This document shows positions 1 to 5,692 of a stretch of 5,982 bases of DNA, one piece after another. The notes under the pieces were generated by a model that was given only the letters and a program-made list of their open reading frames with translations, was not told the origin of the DNA and did no database searches. Both the position numbers and the translations under genes were made by a program. Origin of the DNA: Deferribacteraceae bacterium (GTDB lineage: Bacteria; Chrysiogenota; Deferribacteres; Deferribacterales; JAISNW01); NCBI GenBank assembly GCA_031276055.1, contig JAISNW010000215.1, forward strand, positions 1 to 5,982, given 5' to 3'. Positions within the stretch are counted from its first letter, which is position 1. Each line of letters starts with the position of its first letter.

Positions 1-2
1 GC

Positions 3-254
3 AGATACTTCTCTTTTATCATCACCCGAGCGGATGCAGAGCCTAAACCGTCTCCTGACGGGTTAAATAAAATTTTAGATAAGTTTGGTCAAACTTCAGC
101 AGTCTATATCGGAGATTCCGCTGTCGATTATGAGGCGGCGCAGAACGCCGGGATAGACTTTATAGGGTATAAAACCAATATTGAGGGTGTAAACTCCATA
201 TCTAAACACTCTGAAATCTTTAAGTTCTTGAGCAGACAGCGCCTACCTTTTTGA
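3..254 (+). CDS. HAD-superfamily hydrolase, C-terminal part (phosphoglycolate phosphatase-like), 5' end outside window
   Basis: The frame is open from the left edge and gives 83 residues before TGA at 252-254; the start and the catalytic N-terminal DxD motif lie outside. What remains is the second half of a HAD Rossmann core. A lysine in a KPSPDGL segment (motif III, residues 15-21 of the fragment) comes first, followed by YIGDSAVDYEAAQNAG (residues 35-50), where GD...D is the Mg2+-binding motif IV. This KP-spacer-GDSxxD-AAxxAG pattern is typical of Gph/PgpP-like phosphatases that hydrolyse small phosphate esters such as 2-phosphoglycolate. The substrate cannot be fixed from the tail alone. 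The gene ends tail-to-tail with the - strand gene at 243-788, overlapping it by 12 bases. The family call is strong and the substrate is inference. Confidence 0.85.
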   Translation, partial: RYFSFIITRADAEPKPSPDGLNKILDKFGQTSAVYIGDSAVDYEAAQNAGIDFIGYKTNIEGVNSISKHSEIFKFLSRQRLPF

Positions 255-788
255 CACCGAAATTGTGTTATAGATAACCGATGAATAGTGCTGCATCGGG
301 CGGTACCAACGAGTTGATCTTATAGCCTTAGCATCTTCGGCGGTGGCTGCCTGGCTCATCTGATAAGCTGTCAGTTCGTCAATATGGAACTCCTGTTCAA
401 CTAAAGACCTAATAGCATGATCTTCAATATCTGTAACCCACTTAGGGTAGTTATAGCGCAAGATGTCCGACTCGCGGCTTTTTTTGCGCATCTCTTCGCG
501 GCAGTCGCTGCAAAAAGCCCGTTTAACGCTCTTAGCTTTAGGGGTGAACTCCTTATTGCATTTTATGCACTTTATCAGCTTAGGGGGGAGCTTTTTAGCT
601 GTTTGCAAAAATTGTTCGAGATCCTCCAAAGTAAAGCCGTAGCTCTTGAAGTGGTTATAAAACGCTATAGAGTTAATCCCCATCGCTTTACTGAAACCTG
701 CATAGGATATCCTTTTCGTTTCAAGCACATTGTCAATAGCATGAACCAATTTGTCATACTTTTTTGTCTCAACTTTTTTACACAACAT
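243..788 (-). CDS. Hypothetical protein with putative helix-turn-helix and four-cysteine zinc ribbon
   Basis: I do not recognise this 181-residue protein as a named family. An ATG at 800 would give 185 residues, but I chose the ATG at 788. It is preceded at the right distance by GAGGTG (798-793), whereas the ATG at 800 has no ribosome binding site. Residues 28-61 (SYAGFSKAMGI then FYNHFKSYGFTLEDLEQFL) look like a helix-turn-helix followed by a helix. Residues 74-96 hold CIKC and CSDC (C74, C77, C93, C96) in a basic setting, as in a zinc ribbon. The rest is charged, has no signal peptide or membrane segment, and ends in a tyrosine/serine-rich tail. A cytoplasmic DNA- or RNA-binding regulator is plausible, but this is inferred from fold-like motifs only. 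The gene stands alone on its strand and converges on the HAD gene, which its last codons overlap. Confidence 0.7.
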   Translation of the reverse strand: MLCKKVETKKYDKLVHAIDNVLETKRISYAGFSKAMGINSIAFYNHFKSYGFTLEDLEQFLQTAKKLPPKLIKCIKCNKEFTPKAKSVKRAFCSDCREEMRKKSRESDILRYNYPKWVTDIEDHAIRSLVEQEFHIDELTAYQMSQAATAEDAKAIRSTRWYRPMQHYSSVIYNTISVSKR

Positions 789-792
789 TTTA

Positions 793-798
793 CACCTC
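793..798 (-). promoter_or_regulatory. Ribosome binding site that decides the start of the zinc-ribbon gene
   Basis: On the - strand GAGGTG lies four bases before the ATG at 788, or six counting from the GAGG core. It falls inside the four extra codons that a start at 800 would require, so it favours the shorter protein. Confidence 0.65.
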
Positions 799-807
799 AT
801 GTTTCAG

Positions 808-836
808 ATAATACAAACACCTTGAAACCATCAAAA
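808..836 (-). promoter_or_regulatory. Possible promoter of the zinc-ribbon gene
   Basis: On the - strand a TATTAT -10-like hexamer occupies 813-808. Upstream, TTGATG lies at 834-829 with a 15-base spacer; the alternative TTTTGA at 836-831 has a 17-base spacer. Transcription would begin around position 800, just upstream of the GAGGTG ribosome binding site, which agrees with a start codon at 788. The -35 match is mediocre and the region is AT-rich, so chance matches are likely. Confidence 0.3.
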
Positions 837-925
837 TGCCAGCATCCATACATAAAGCATAATCAATGCCAAAAAAAAGATTATAAATAATAGATAGTTA
901 TATGATTATTCCTTCTGTTGTATCT

Positions 926-1013
926 GCAATAAAAGTTGCTATAGAAATGGAGATTATACTATTAATGCGCCTATCGGGCATTAGCAATAAAAGTTGCTCT
1001 GCAACAAAAGTTG
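926..1013. repeat. Three copies of a GCAAYAAAAGTTG motif in a noncoding gap
   Basis: The 15-mer GCAATAAAAGTTGCT occurs exactly at 926-940 and again at 984-998. A variant, GCAACAAAAGTTG, sits at 1001-1013. Each copy is itself a short inverted repeat (GCAA/TTGC or CAAC/GTTG around an A-rich loop). Start-to-start spacings are 58 and 17 bases. The copies lie in the roughly 258-base gap (789-1046) between the second MATE gene and the zinc-ribbon gene, where I see no supported gene. They could be protein-binding sites, remnants of terminator hairpins, or AT-rich coincidence. Confidence 0.55.
987..1005 (-). terminator. Weak terminator-like hairpin after the MATE pair
   Basis: On the - strand GTTGC-AGA-GCAAC (1005-993) forms a 5-bp stem with a 3-base loop and is followed directly by TTTT (992-989), about 40 bases past the stop of the second MATE gene. 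The position fits an intrinsic terminator. The stem is short and the T-run brief, so any termination would be inefficient. The hairpin is built from two adjacent copies of the GCAAYAAAAGTTG motif. Confidence 0.3.
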
Positions 1014-1046
1014 AAAGATATTTTTTTATTCAGTGCGTTTAAGTTC

Positions 1047-2383
1047 TCACTGCATCCACTTTTTTGAAAAGAAACGCGCAGCGGATAGCGCCGCTTGGCT
1101 CACAAAGGTTAGGTTCATAGCCCACCAAACTCCATCCGCCCCCCAATCAAAAGTAATCCCTAAAAGGTATGCAGCGGGCAGCCTTACCGCCCATAGGCTC
1201 ACAAGGGTATATTTCATGATTGATCTGGTATCCCCCGCACCCGCCAACGCTCCGCCGAAAGCTAGGTGCGCCGCCACTAGGGGTTCTGATAGCATTACTA
1301 TTTTGAGATATCCCACTATATTGCGGTAAACTTCAGGGTTGGCGGCGCCGTTTGCATCTTTTGAGGCTAAAAAGGCTGCAATAGGCGAGGCAGAGATCAG
1401 AACCGCCGCCGTAATGACAACCACAGTTATAATAGATAAAAGCGCAGTGATAAGAGCGGCGTTAAAAGCCTCTGCGGGTTTATCCTCTCCTAAAAAATTC
1501 CCTACAGCAACCGCATTAGCCATATTAAAAGCGAAGGCGGGCATAAAAATAATAGATTCTATCCGTAAGCCTGCGGTTAGAGCCGCCATAGTTTCCACAC
1601 TTCCGAGCGGCAGCCTCGCTATAATATAAAATATTGCAAAGCTGGAGAATTGCCAGCTAAACATTACAATTGCAGAAGGCCAGCTTATATTCGCCGTCTT
1701 TAGCATAAGCTCTTTGGAAAAGCGCCGCAGCGCTCTATCGCCGCTCTGGCGCAAAACAACTCCGCCCGTCATAATAAAAGCTGAAAACCAGCTGACTGAT
1801 GTAGAAAGCGCTATCCCTATATAGCTTAGGGGGGTGAGAAATACGAAGATAAAGTTTAGGGCGATGTTCAGGCAGGCGGCTGCAATCATCACTTTCATAG
1901 AAACGGATATAAGCCCCGTTGCCCTTAAAATTCCGTTGAAGAGGATAGCCATAAGGTGGAAAAAGAGCCCTATATTGTAAAATATAGCAAGATTAACCGC
2001 TTCTTCTTGAACAGGCGGCGCTAAATTCATATTTCTCAAAATTAACGGAGCAACAATGGTTGCTATAGCAGTTATAACTAGGGAAACGGCGGCGGCAAAG
2101 CAGACAGTTGTAAATATTGCAGGCGGGAGATCCTTTTTTTCTGAGGGCTTGTGAAGATGCGGGAGACAACCGCAATCGTCCCCACCGTCACAGCGTTAAT
2201 AATAAAGGTAAAGATGAAATATGTCTGATTTGCCACCCCCACCGCCGCCTGCGTCTGTTTGCCCAACAATCCCGCAATAAGGGTGTCCGTAAGGTTTATA
2301 AGCACATCGAAGCCCATGATGACAAGGATCGGAAAGGTGAGCCGCCAACTTGCAAGCAGGTATCCCCGCAACTGTTTACGCAC
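1047..2383 (-). pseudogene. Second MATE-family efflux transporter, interrupted by a single frameshift at A7
   Basis: This would be a 12-helix inner-membrane MATE antiporter (Na+ or H+ driven) exporting cationic or planar compounds. Translation most likely begins at GTG 2383, which overlaps the last codons and stop of the upstream MATE gene by eight bases. Residues 1-83 read normally through two membrane helices to AVVSRIFTSPQKK. The frame then enters 18 unrelated residues and stops at TAG (2080-2078). Adding one A at the run on 2140-2134 joins this frame to the rest. The sequence continues KDLPPAIFTTVCFAAA and runs without interruption to the TGA at 1049-1047, about 445 residues in all, a normal family length. 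The second half shows ANAVAVGNFLGEDKPAEA (restored residues 289-306) and GAGDTRSIMKYTL (382-394), both MATE/NorM-DinF-like. Only one lesion is visible. It could be a true mutation, a phase-variable or recoded site, or a sequencing error. Confidence 0.85.
2134..2140 (-). other. Homopolymer A7 frameshift site in the second MATE gene
   Basis: On the - strand the codons read CAG AAA AAA AGG through a run of seven A's. One extra A, equivalent to a -1 ribosomal slip, converts this to CAG AAA AAA AAG GAT and restores the MATE reading frame. The site encodes lysines in the cytoplasmic loop after helix 2. A single Lys-tRNA slipping on A AAA could do this. The classical tandem heptamer is not in the correct phase, because the base before AAA AAA is G. 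Confidence 0.8.
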
Positions 2384-3755
2384 GCTTTTTATAGCTCTTA
2401 AACTCCCTAGAAAGCACTGCAACAACAAAGATTAGGGAGATAAAATCCCCAACGGGAAGGGTATACCAAACCCCTGAAAGCCCAAAAAAGAAGGGGAGGA
2501 TAAGGATTGCGGGGATATAGACCAAAATCTGCCTCAATAGAGATAAGAAGAGGGCTATACCGGACTTCCCTATAGAGAGCATATAATTTGTTCCCACTAT
2601 ACTTACAGCCACTGTCGGCAGCAAGAGCGCCATCTTTCTTATGGCGTCTAGGGTAATCTCCAGCAGCTCAGGATCTTTATTGAACATAAGGATCATAGGT
2701 TCGGGGAAAAAGAGCGCGCATATATAGCCCACAGTGAGAAAGGCTGTTGCCGCCAATACAGTTATAAAAAACGCCTTCTTCGCCCTCTCATAATTTCTAG
2801 CGCCGTAATTAAAGCCGACTATCGGCTGCATCCCTTGCGTAAGCCCGAAGACCGGCATAAAATAGAGCATTAAGATGGCGCCTACTGTGGTCATCGCCCC
2901 CACTGAAAGATCGCCGCCGTATTTCATAAGCACATTGTTAGTAAGCGCTTGGGAGAAACTCATAGCAAAATTTAAGACGAATGGGGTTATCCCTATAACA
3001 ACGATCATCTTTAGATATATCTTTTTTGGGATTAGAGATGAAAAATCCAACGTTAGATTAGCCCGTTTTGAAAAGTAATATTCCAGCCCTATAATTGTGC
3101 TTATCGTTTGCGAAATTACAGTGGCGAGCCCTGCTCCGAAGACCCCCATATTAAAGACAAATATAAATAGATAATCAAGGGGGACGTTCAAGAGCGCCCC
3201 TATTATCATAATCGCCGCAGAACGTTTTGGGCTGCCGTCAGCGCGGATAATATGGTTTAAGCTGATCCCGAGCAGCCATGGGATAAAACCTATAGCTATT
3301 GCAGCCATATAGCTTTTAGCATATGGGGCGGTAAGAGCGCTTGCGCCGAAAAGTTTTAGGATGCTGTCAGAAAAGAGAAAGTAAATTACAGTAAGAGCTC
3401 CCCCCGTCAAGACCGAGAGAGTAAAGGCATTCCCCGCCATCGCCTTTGCACGCGCTAGTGCGGCGCGCCCCATCTCTAAAGACATATTGGTGGCTGCTCC
3501 GATTGCAATTAGAAAAGCGAAGGCCATAGCAACCGTCATAATGGGGAGGGCTATTCCTACCCCAGAGATAGCGAGAGCGCCTATATCAATACCCCCTGCG
3601 GAGCTTATATCCGCAGGTTTCGGCATATTGCCGATAAACAGCCTGTCCACAAAGTTATATACGGCGTTTACCAGCATACTTATTATTGCGGGAACAGAAT
3701 ACTTAAAGATGAGCCTGCCTAAAGGCATGCTTGCAAGGGGGTTGTTGTCTATCAT
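2376..3755 (-). CDS. MATE-family multidrug efflux transporter (MepA-like)
   Basis: This is an intact 459-residue integral membrane protein with about twelve hydrophobic helices, the standard length for MATE antiporters that expel drugs or toxic metabolites in exchange for Na+ or H+. The N-terminus (NNPLASMPLGRLIFKYSVPAI, VYNFVDRLFIGN) matches the usual start of MepA-type members. Further signatures are RADGSPKRSAAIMIIGALLN-VPLDYLFIFV (171-200), GLTQGMQPIVGFNYGARNYERA (304-325), which is the second-repeat hallmark of the MepA subfamily, and SGVWYTLPVGD (427-437). The ATG at 3755 has only a weak AGG five bases upstream but agrees with family N-termini. Its terminal codons overlap the start of the second MATE gene, implying translational coupling. 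The substrate cannot be predicted. Confidence 0.95.
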   Translation of the reverse strand: MIDNNPLASMPLGRLIFKYSVPAIISMLVNAVYNFVDRLFIGNMPKPADISSAGGIDIGALAISGVGIALPIMTVAMAFAFLIAIGAATNMSLEMGRAALARAKAMAGNAFTLSVLTGGALTVIYFLFSDSILKLFGASALTAPYAKSYMAAIAIGFIPWLLGISLNHIIRADGSPKRSAAIMIIGALLNVPLDYLFIFVFNMGVFGAGLATVISQTISTIIGLEYYFSKRANLTLDFSSLIPKKIYLKMIVVIGITPFVLNFAMSFSQALTNNVLMKYGGDLSVGAMTTVGAILMLYFMPVFGLTQGMQPIVGFNYGARNYERAKKAFFITVLAATAFLTVGYICALFFPEPMILMFNKDPELLEITLDAIRKMALLLPTVAVSIVGTNYMLSIGKSGIALFLSLLRQILVYIPAILILPFFFGLSGVWYTLPVGDFISLIFVVAVLSREFKSYKKRA

Positions 3756-3766
3756 AAAAGCCTGAT

Positions 3767-3796
3767 ATTATAGGACTCTGCGGCTATTTGCAACAA
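3767..3796 (-). promoter_or_regulatory. Possible promoter of the MATE pair
   Basis: On the - strand a perfect TATAAT lies at 3772-3767. The -35 could be TTGCAA (3793-3788, 15-base spacer) or TTGTTG (3796-3791, 18-base spacer). The -10 is so close to the ATG at 3755 that the leader would be only about five bases and would exclude the AGG ribosome binding site. Either the transcript is nearly leaderless or the genes are read from further upstream. The -35 zone contains TTTTGTTGCA, which also occurs in the motif downstream of the MATE pair. Confidence 0.4.
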
Positions 3797-3830
3797 AAAT
3801 AACTCAATAAATAGGGCGCGGTAAGTTGAA

Positions 3831-4577
3831 CTATCCTTTCAACAGCTGCTTAAATCTATTGCGAACCTGTTTTGCTTTACCGCAGGTAAACTTCCCCTCG
3901 CTGCATCTCCCATTTACACATGCAGGGCCTCCTAATGAAAAAATTGATGGAGCGGCGGCATTCACTAACTTCAACATTTCCACAGCAAGTTCTCTGATCT
4001 CCCATTGGGCGCGTTCACAGCAACGCAGCCTAAAAAAGTGTAAAAGTTCTCGAGCGTTCATGGTGATAATGATCTTTGTTTCGCACGCATTAGGCAGAAG
4101 GTACCGTGCATCTTCTTTGGCAACCCCAAGTTCTATTAACTTTACATAACTCTCTGAGGCTGCTTGTATAGCTTTGCAGAACTCTCTCTTAGCAAGGCTG
4201 TTGCCGCGAACAGACGGCGGCGTGATATAAGCGAAGTTGTCATGGGAAACATATCGCTGGGATTTTTGAGAATAACTAGCGATTCGGTGGCGCACTAACT
4301 GATGTGTAAGAGTTCGCGACACCCCTTCTACCCCAAATGTAAATGAGATGTGTTCAAATACAGAGGTATGCCCCATAGATGCAATATTGGAGATAAATAC
4401 ATCTTGCTCAACAGTAGACAGAGCATCTTTCAGGGATGATATGTCCGCCGCAGAGTAGCACAGTTTAGCCGCCAACGCCGCAGTTTCCGCTCGGTTGGTT
4501 TGTGAAAGCAGAGCCACGCTGATCCGCTTTTCCCTTGCATCAGGGTTGCTGCCGGTTTTCTCTGCCTTTTCGGGCAT
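3831..4577 (-). CDS. thyX: Flavin-dependent thymidylate synthase
   Basis: ThyX makes dTMP from dUMP using CH2-tetrahydrofolate, FAD and NADPH, replacing ThyA. The 248-residue protein carries the diagnostic RHRX7S motif as RHRIASYSQKS (96-106). It also has GHTSVFEH (69-76), an FAD-binding segment; EDARYLLPN (155-163), with the dUMP-binding arginine R158; and NARELLHFFRLRCCERAQWEIRELA (174-198). The C-terminal GGPACVNGRCSEGKFTCG (216-233) is a cysteine-bearing tail. The ATG at 4577 lies two bases after the rpmE stop and gives a charged N-terminal extension. GTG at 4517 would give 228 residues, starting nearer the first conserved strand (ALLSQTNRAETAALAAKLCYS), so the start is uncertain. Close linkage to rpmE indicates co-transcription from the promoter at 4870-4897. 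Confidence 0.96.
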   Translation of the reverse strand: MPEKAEKTGSNPDAREKRISVALLSQTNRAETAALAAKLCYSAADISSLKDALSTVEQDVFISNIASMGHTSVFEHISFTFGVEGVSRTLTHQLVRHRIASYSQKSQRYVSHDNFAYITPPSVRGNSLAKREFCKAIQAASESYVKLIELGVAKEDARYLLPNACETKIIITMNARELLHFFRLRCCERAQWEIRELAVEMLKLVNAAAPSIFSLGGPACVNGRCSEGKFTCGKAKQVRNRFKQLLKG

Positions 4578-4579
4578 AT

Positions 4580-4828
4580 CTACTTTGTCTTTCTACTCTT
4601 TCTGTTTTTATCAGGCTCTGGTGCAGGTTCAACTTTTGCATACTTACGCATATACTTTTCAACTCTGCCCGCGGTGTCCACAAATTTCTGCTTCCCAGTA
4701 AAGAATGGGTGGCAACTAGAACAGATGGCAATTCCTGCCTTCTGGGTCGTGGAGCGGGTGGCCAACTCCGCCCCGCACGCACACTTAAACGTAACCTCTT
4801 TATATTGCGGATGTATCCCTTCTTTCAT
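4580..4828 (-). CDS. rpmE: 50S ribosomal protein L31 (zinc-binding C+ type)
   Basis: L31 sits at the subunit interface of the ribosome, on the central protuberance of the 50S. The 82-residue protein begins MKEGIHPQYKEVTFKCACG and holds the four zinc ligands C16, C18, C36 and C39 (CACG, then CSSCHPFF). The conserved HPFFTGKQKFVDTAGRVEK block covers residues 40-58. After about residue 65 it continues with an acidic/proline then lysine/arginine-rich tail, roughly 17 residues longer than many L31 proteins. The ATG at 4828 has a strong AGGAG six bases upstream. The start is also conserved in the family. The stop is two bases from thyX, making this the first gene of a two-gene unit. Confidence 0.97.
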   Translation of the reverse strand: MKEGIHPQYKEVTFKCACGAELATRSTTQKAGIAICSSCHPFFTGKQKFVDTAGRVEKYMRKYAKVEPAPEPDKNRKSRKTK

Positions 4829-4834
4829 AACATG

Positions 4835-4839
4835 CTCCT
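4835..4839 (-). promoter_or_regulatory. Strong ribosome binding site of rpmE
   Basis: AGGAG on the - strand lies six bases before the rpmE ATG. It is the best Shine-Dalgarno match in the window, which is consistent with high expression of a ribosomal protein gene. An overlapping out-of-frame ATG (4833-4831) lies between the two. Confidence 0.8.
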
Positions 4840-4869
4840 AAAAATAGCTCTACCTATAGTGGAGTAAGG

Positions 4870-4897
4870 ATTATAACTATAATATAAAAAAGATCAA
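4870..4897 (-). promoter_or_regulatory. Promoter of rpmE-thyX
   Basis: On the - strand TTGATC (4897-4892) and a perfect TATAAT (4875-4870) are separated by a 16-base, T/A-rich spacer, a good sigma-70-type match. The -35 overlaps the stop codon of the upstream DUF72 gene. Transcription would start near 4863, leaving a leader of about 35 bases that contains the AGGAG site. No terminator is visible between DUF72 and rpmE, so read-through is possible. Confidence 0.65.
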
Positions 4898-5691
4898 GGA
4901 AGTTTTCTTGCTGCACTGTTTATTAACTGCATTAGCTTTAGGGCGTTTTGGGGAGCGCACCCTTGAGCTACATTGGCAAAGATTATTATTGCCGCCTTTG
5001 CTGTAATAGAGGTGTGTTGAACATCCTGCAGCAATTTCAGCAGTTCCTTTTCAGAATAGGAGTAATCAAGGTATTTATCCGCCCCAACTATCCACTTTGG
5101 GCTGCGTCCATAGAGTTTATAATATTGGTAGTAGTTAAAAGAGGTAGGAAAGTATGGGGCTGCCCCCTTTATATCAGGCATATCTATAGTTGTAAGCCCT
5201 ATATCATTCTCACGGAAGAGGTCGAAAGTCTTCTCTTTATACCAAGTTCTGCTCTGAAGTTCTATGAAGAACGGGTATCCCTTGAAGGCATTCCTTAGAT
5301 TTACAAGCCTCTGATAATTAGCCTTGCTGCAAACAAAGGATGGGAGAAAATCCGCAAAAAAACTCTCCAACACCCCTGTATCTGCAAGGGGCGCTATCCC
5401 ATTCAGAAACTGAGCGATCAGAGCTTTGTCAGAGGGGTAGTGCATAATGGCTTTAGGTATCCTAACTGAAAAGCGCACAGACTTTTCGGTGCGCTTTAAT
5501 ATGTGTTCTATCTTGTCTCTTTCAGGAAAACGGTAGAAGGTGTAAGCAAGCTCAACAAAGTTAAAGCCCTGCTCCGCATAATAGGAGAGCATGTCATAAT
5601 TATTAATCTTTTCAGGAGCAAAATTTCCCTTCCAGTCCTCATGGTTATAGCCGCTGGTTCCAATATAAACTGGCGTGCCGTTTAGGAGCAT
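4894..5691 (-). CDS. DUF72 / YecE-family protein
   Basis: The 265-residue protein matches the DUF72 family, TIM-barrel-like proteins of unestablished biochemical function. It opens with VYIGTSGYNHEDWKGNFAPE (8-27), the family's hallmark N-terminus. VELAYTFYRFPE (46-57) follows, where most members have N rather than A before the TFYR segment. SVRFSVRIPKAIMH (71-84), FFIELQSRTWY (141-151), YYKLYGR (190-196, usually a RxHG-like stretch) and a C-terminal IIIFANVAQGCAPQNALKLMQLI (235-257) follow. The C-terminal segment corresponds to the usual FNN...G-APxNA region with one N replaced by A. It is soluble and has no signal peptide. The ATG at 5691 comes one base after the stop of the upstream gene, within TAGGATG, with no separate well-spaced ribosome binding site. 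Translation is therefore probably coupled. Confidence 0.88.
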   Translation of the reverse strand: MLLNGTPVYIGTSGYNHEDWKGNFAPEKINNYDMLSYYAEQGFNFVELAYTFYRFPERDKIEHILKRTEKSVRFSVRIPKAIMHYPSDKALIAQFLNGIAPLADTGVLESFFADFLPSFVCSKANYQRLVNLRNAFKGYPFFIELQSRTWYKEKTFDLFRENDIGLTTIDMPDIKGAAPYFPTSFNYYQYYKLYGRSPKWIVGADKYLDYSYSEKELLKLLQDVQHTSITAKAAIIIFANVAQGCAPQNALKLMQLINSAARKLP

Positions 5692-5692
5692 C

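Noticed and set aside
417..890. A 157-residue + strand frame opposite the zinc-ribbon gene.
   Set aside because: It is the antisense shadow of a gene with a good ribosome binding site and a zinc-ribbon motif. Its own sequence has no recognisable domain.
963..984. Hairpin TAATGC...GCATTA in the 789-1046 gap as a terminator.
   Set aside because: The stem is six base pairs with a nine-base loop and is not followed by a T-run on either strand.
926..1013. The short repeats as a CRISPR array.
   Set aside because: Units are only 13-15 bases with unequal spacing (58 and 17), three copies only, and no cas genes are in the window.
902..1042. A 46-codon + strand frame (starting MIIPSVVSAIKVAIEMEI) in the noncoding gap.
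   Set aside because: There is no ribosome binding site before the ATG. The composition follows the AT-rich repeats, and the frame spans the GCAATAAAAGTTGCT copies, so it is probably chance.
1993..2175. A 60-residue - strand frame across the MATE frameshift.
   Set aside because: It is the third frame of the broken MATE gene. The MATE sequence continues from the first frame into the frame ending at 1047, not into this one.
4540..4782. An 80-residue - strand frame and longer + strand frames overlapping rpmE.
   Set aside because: They overlap the unmistakable L31 gene in other frames and show no homology I can recognise.
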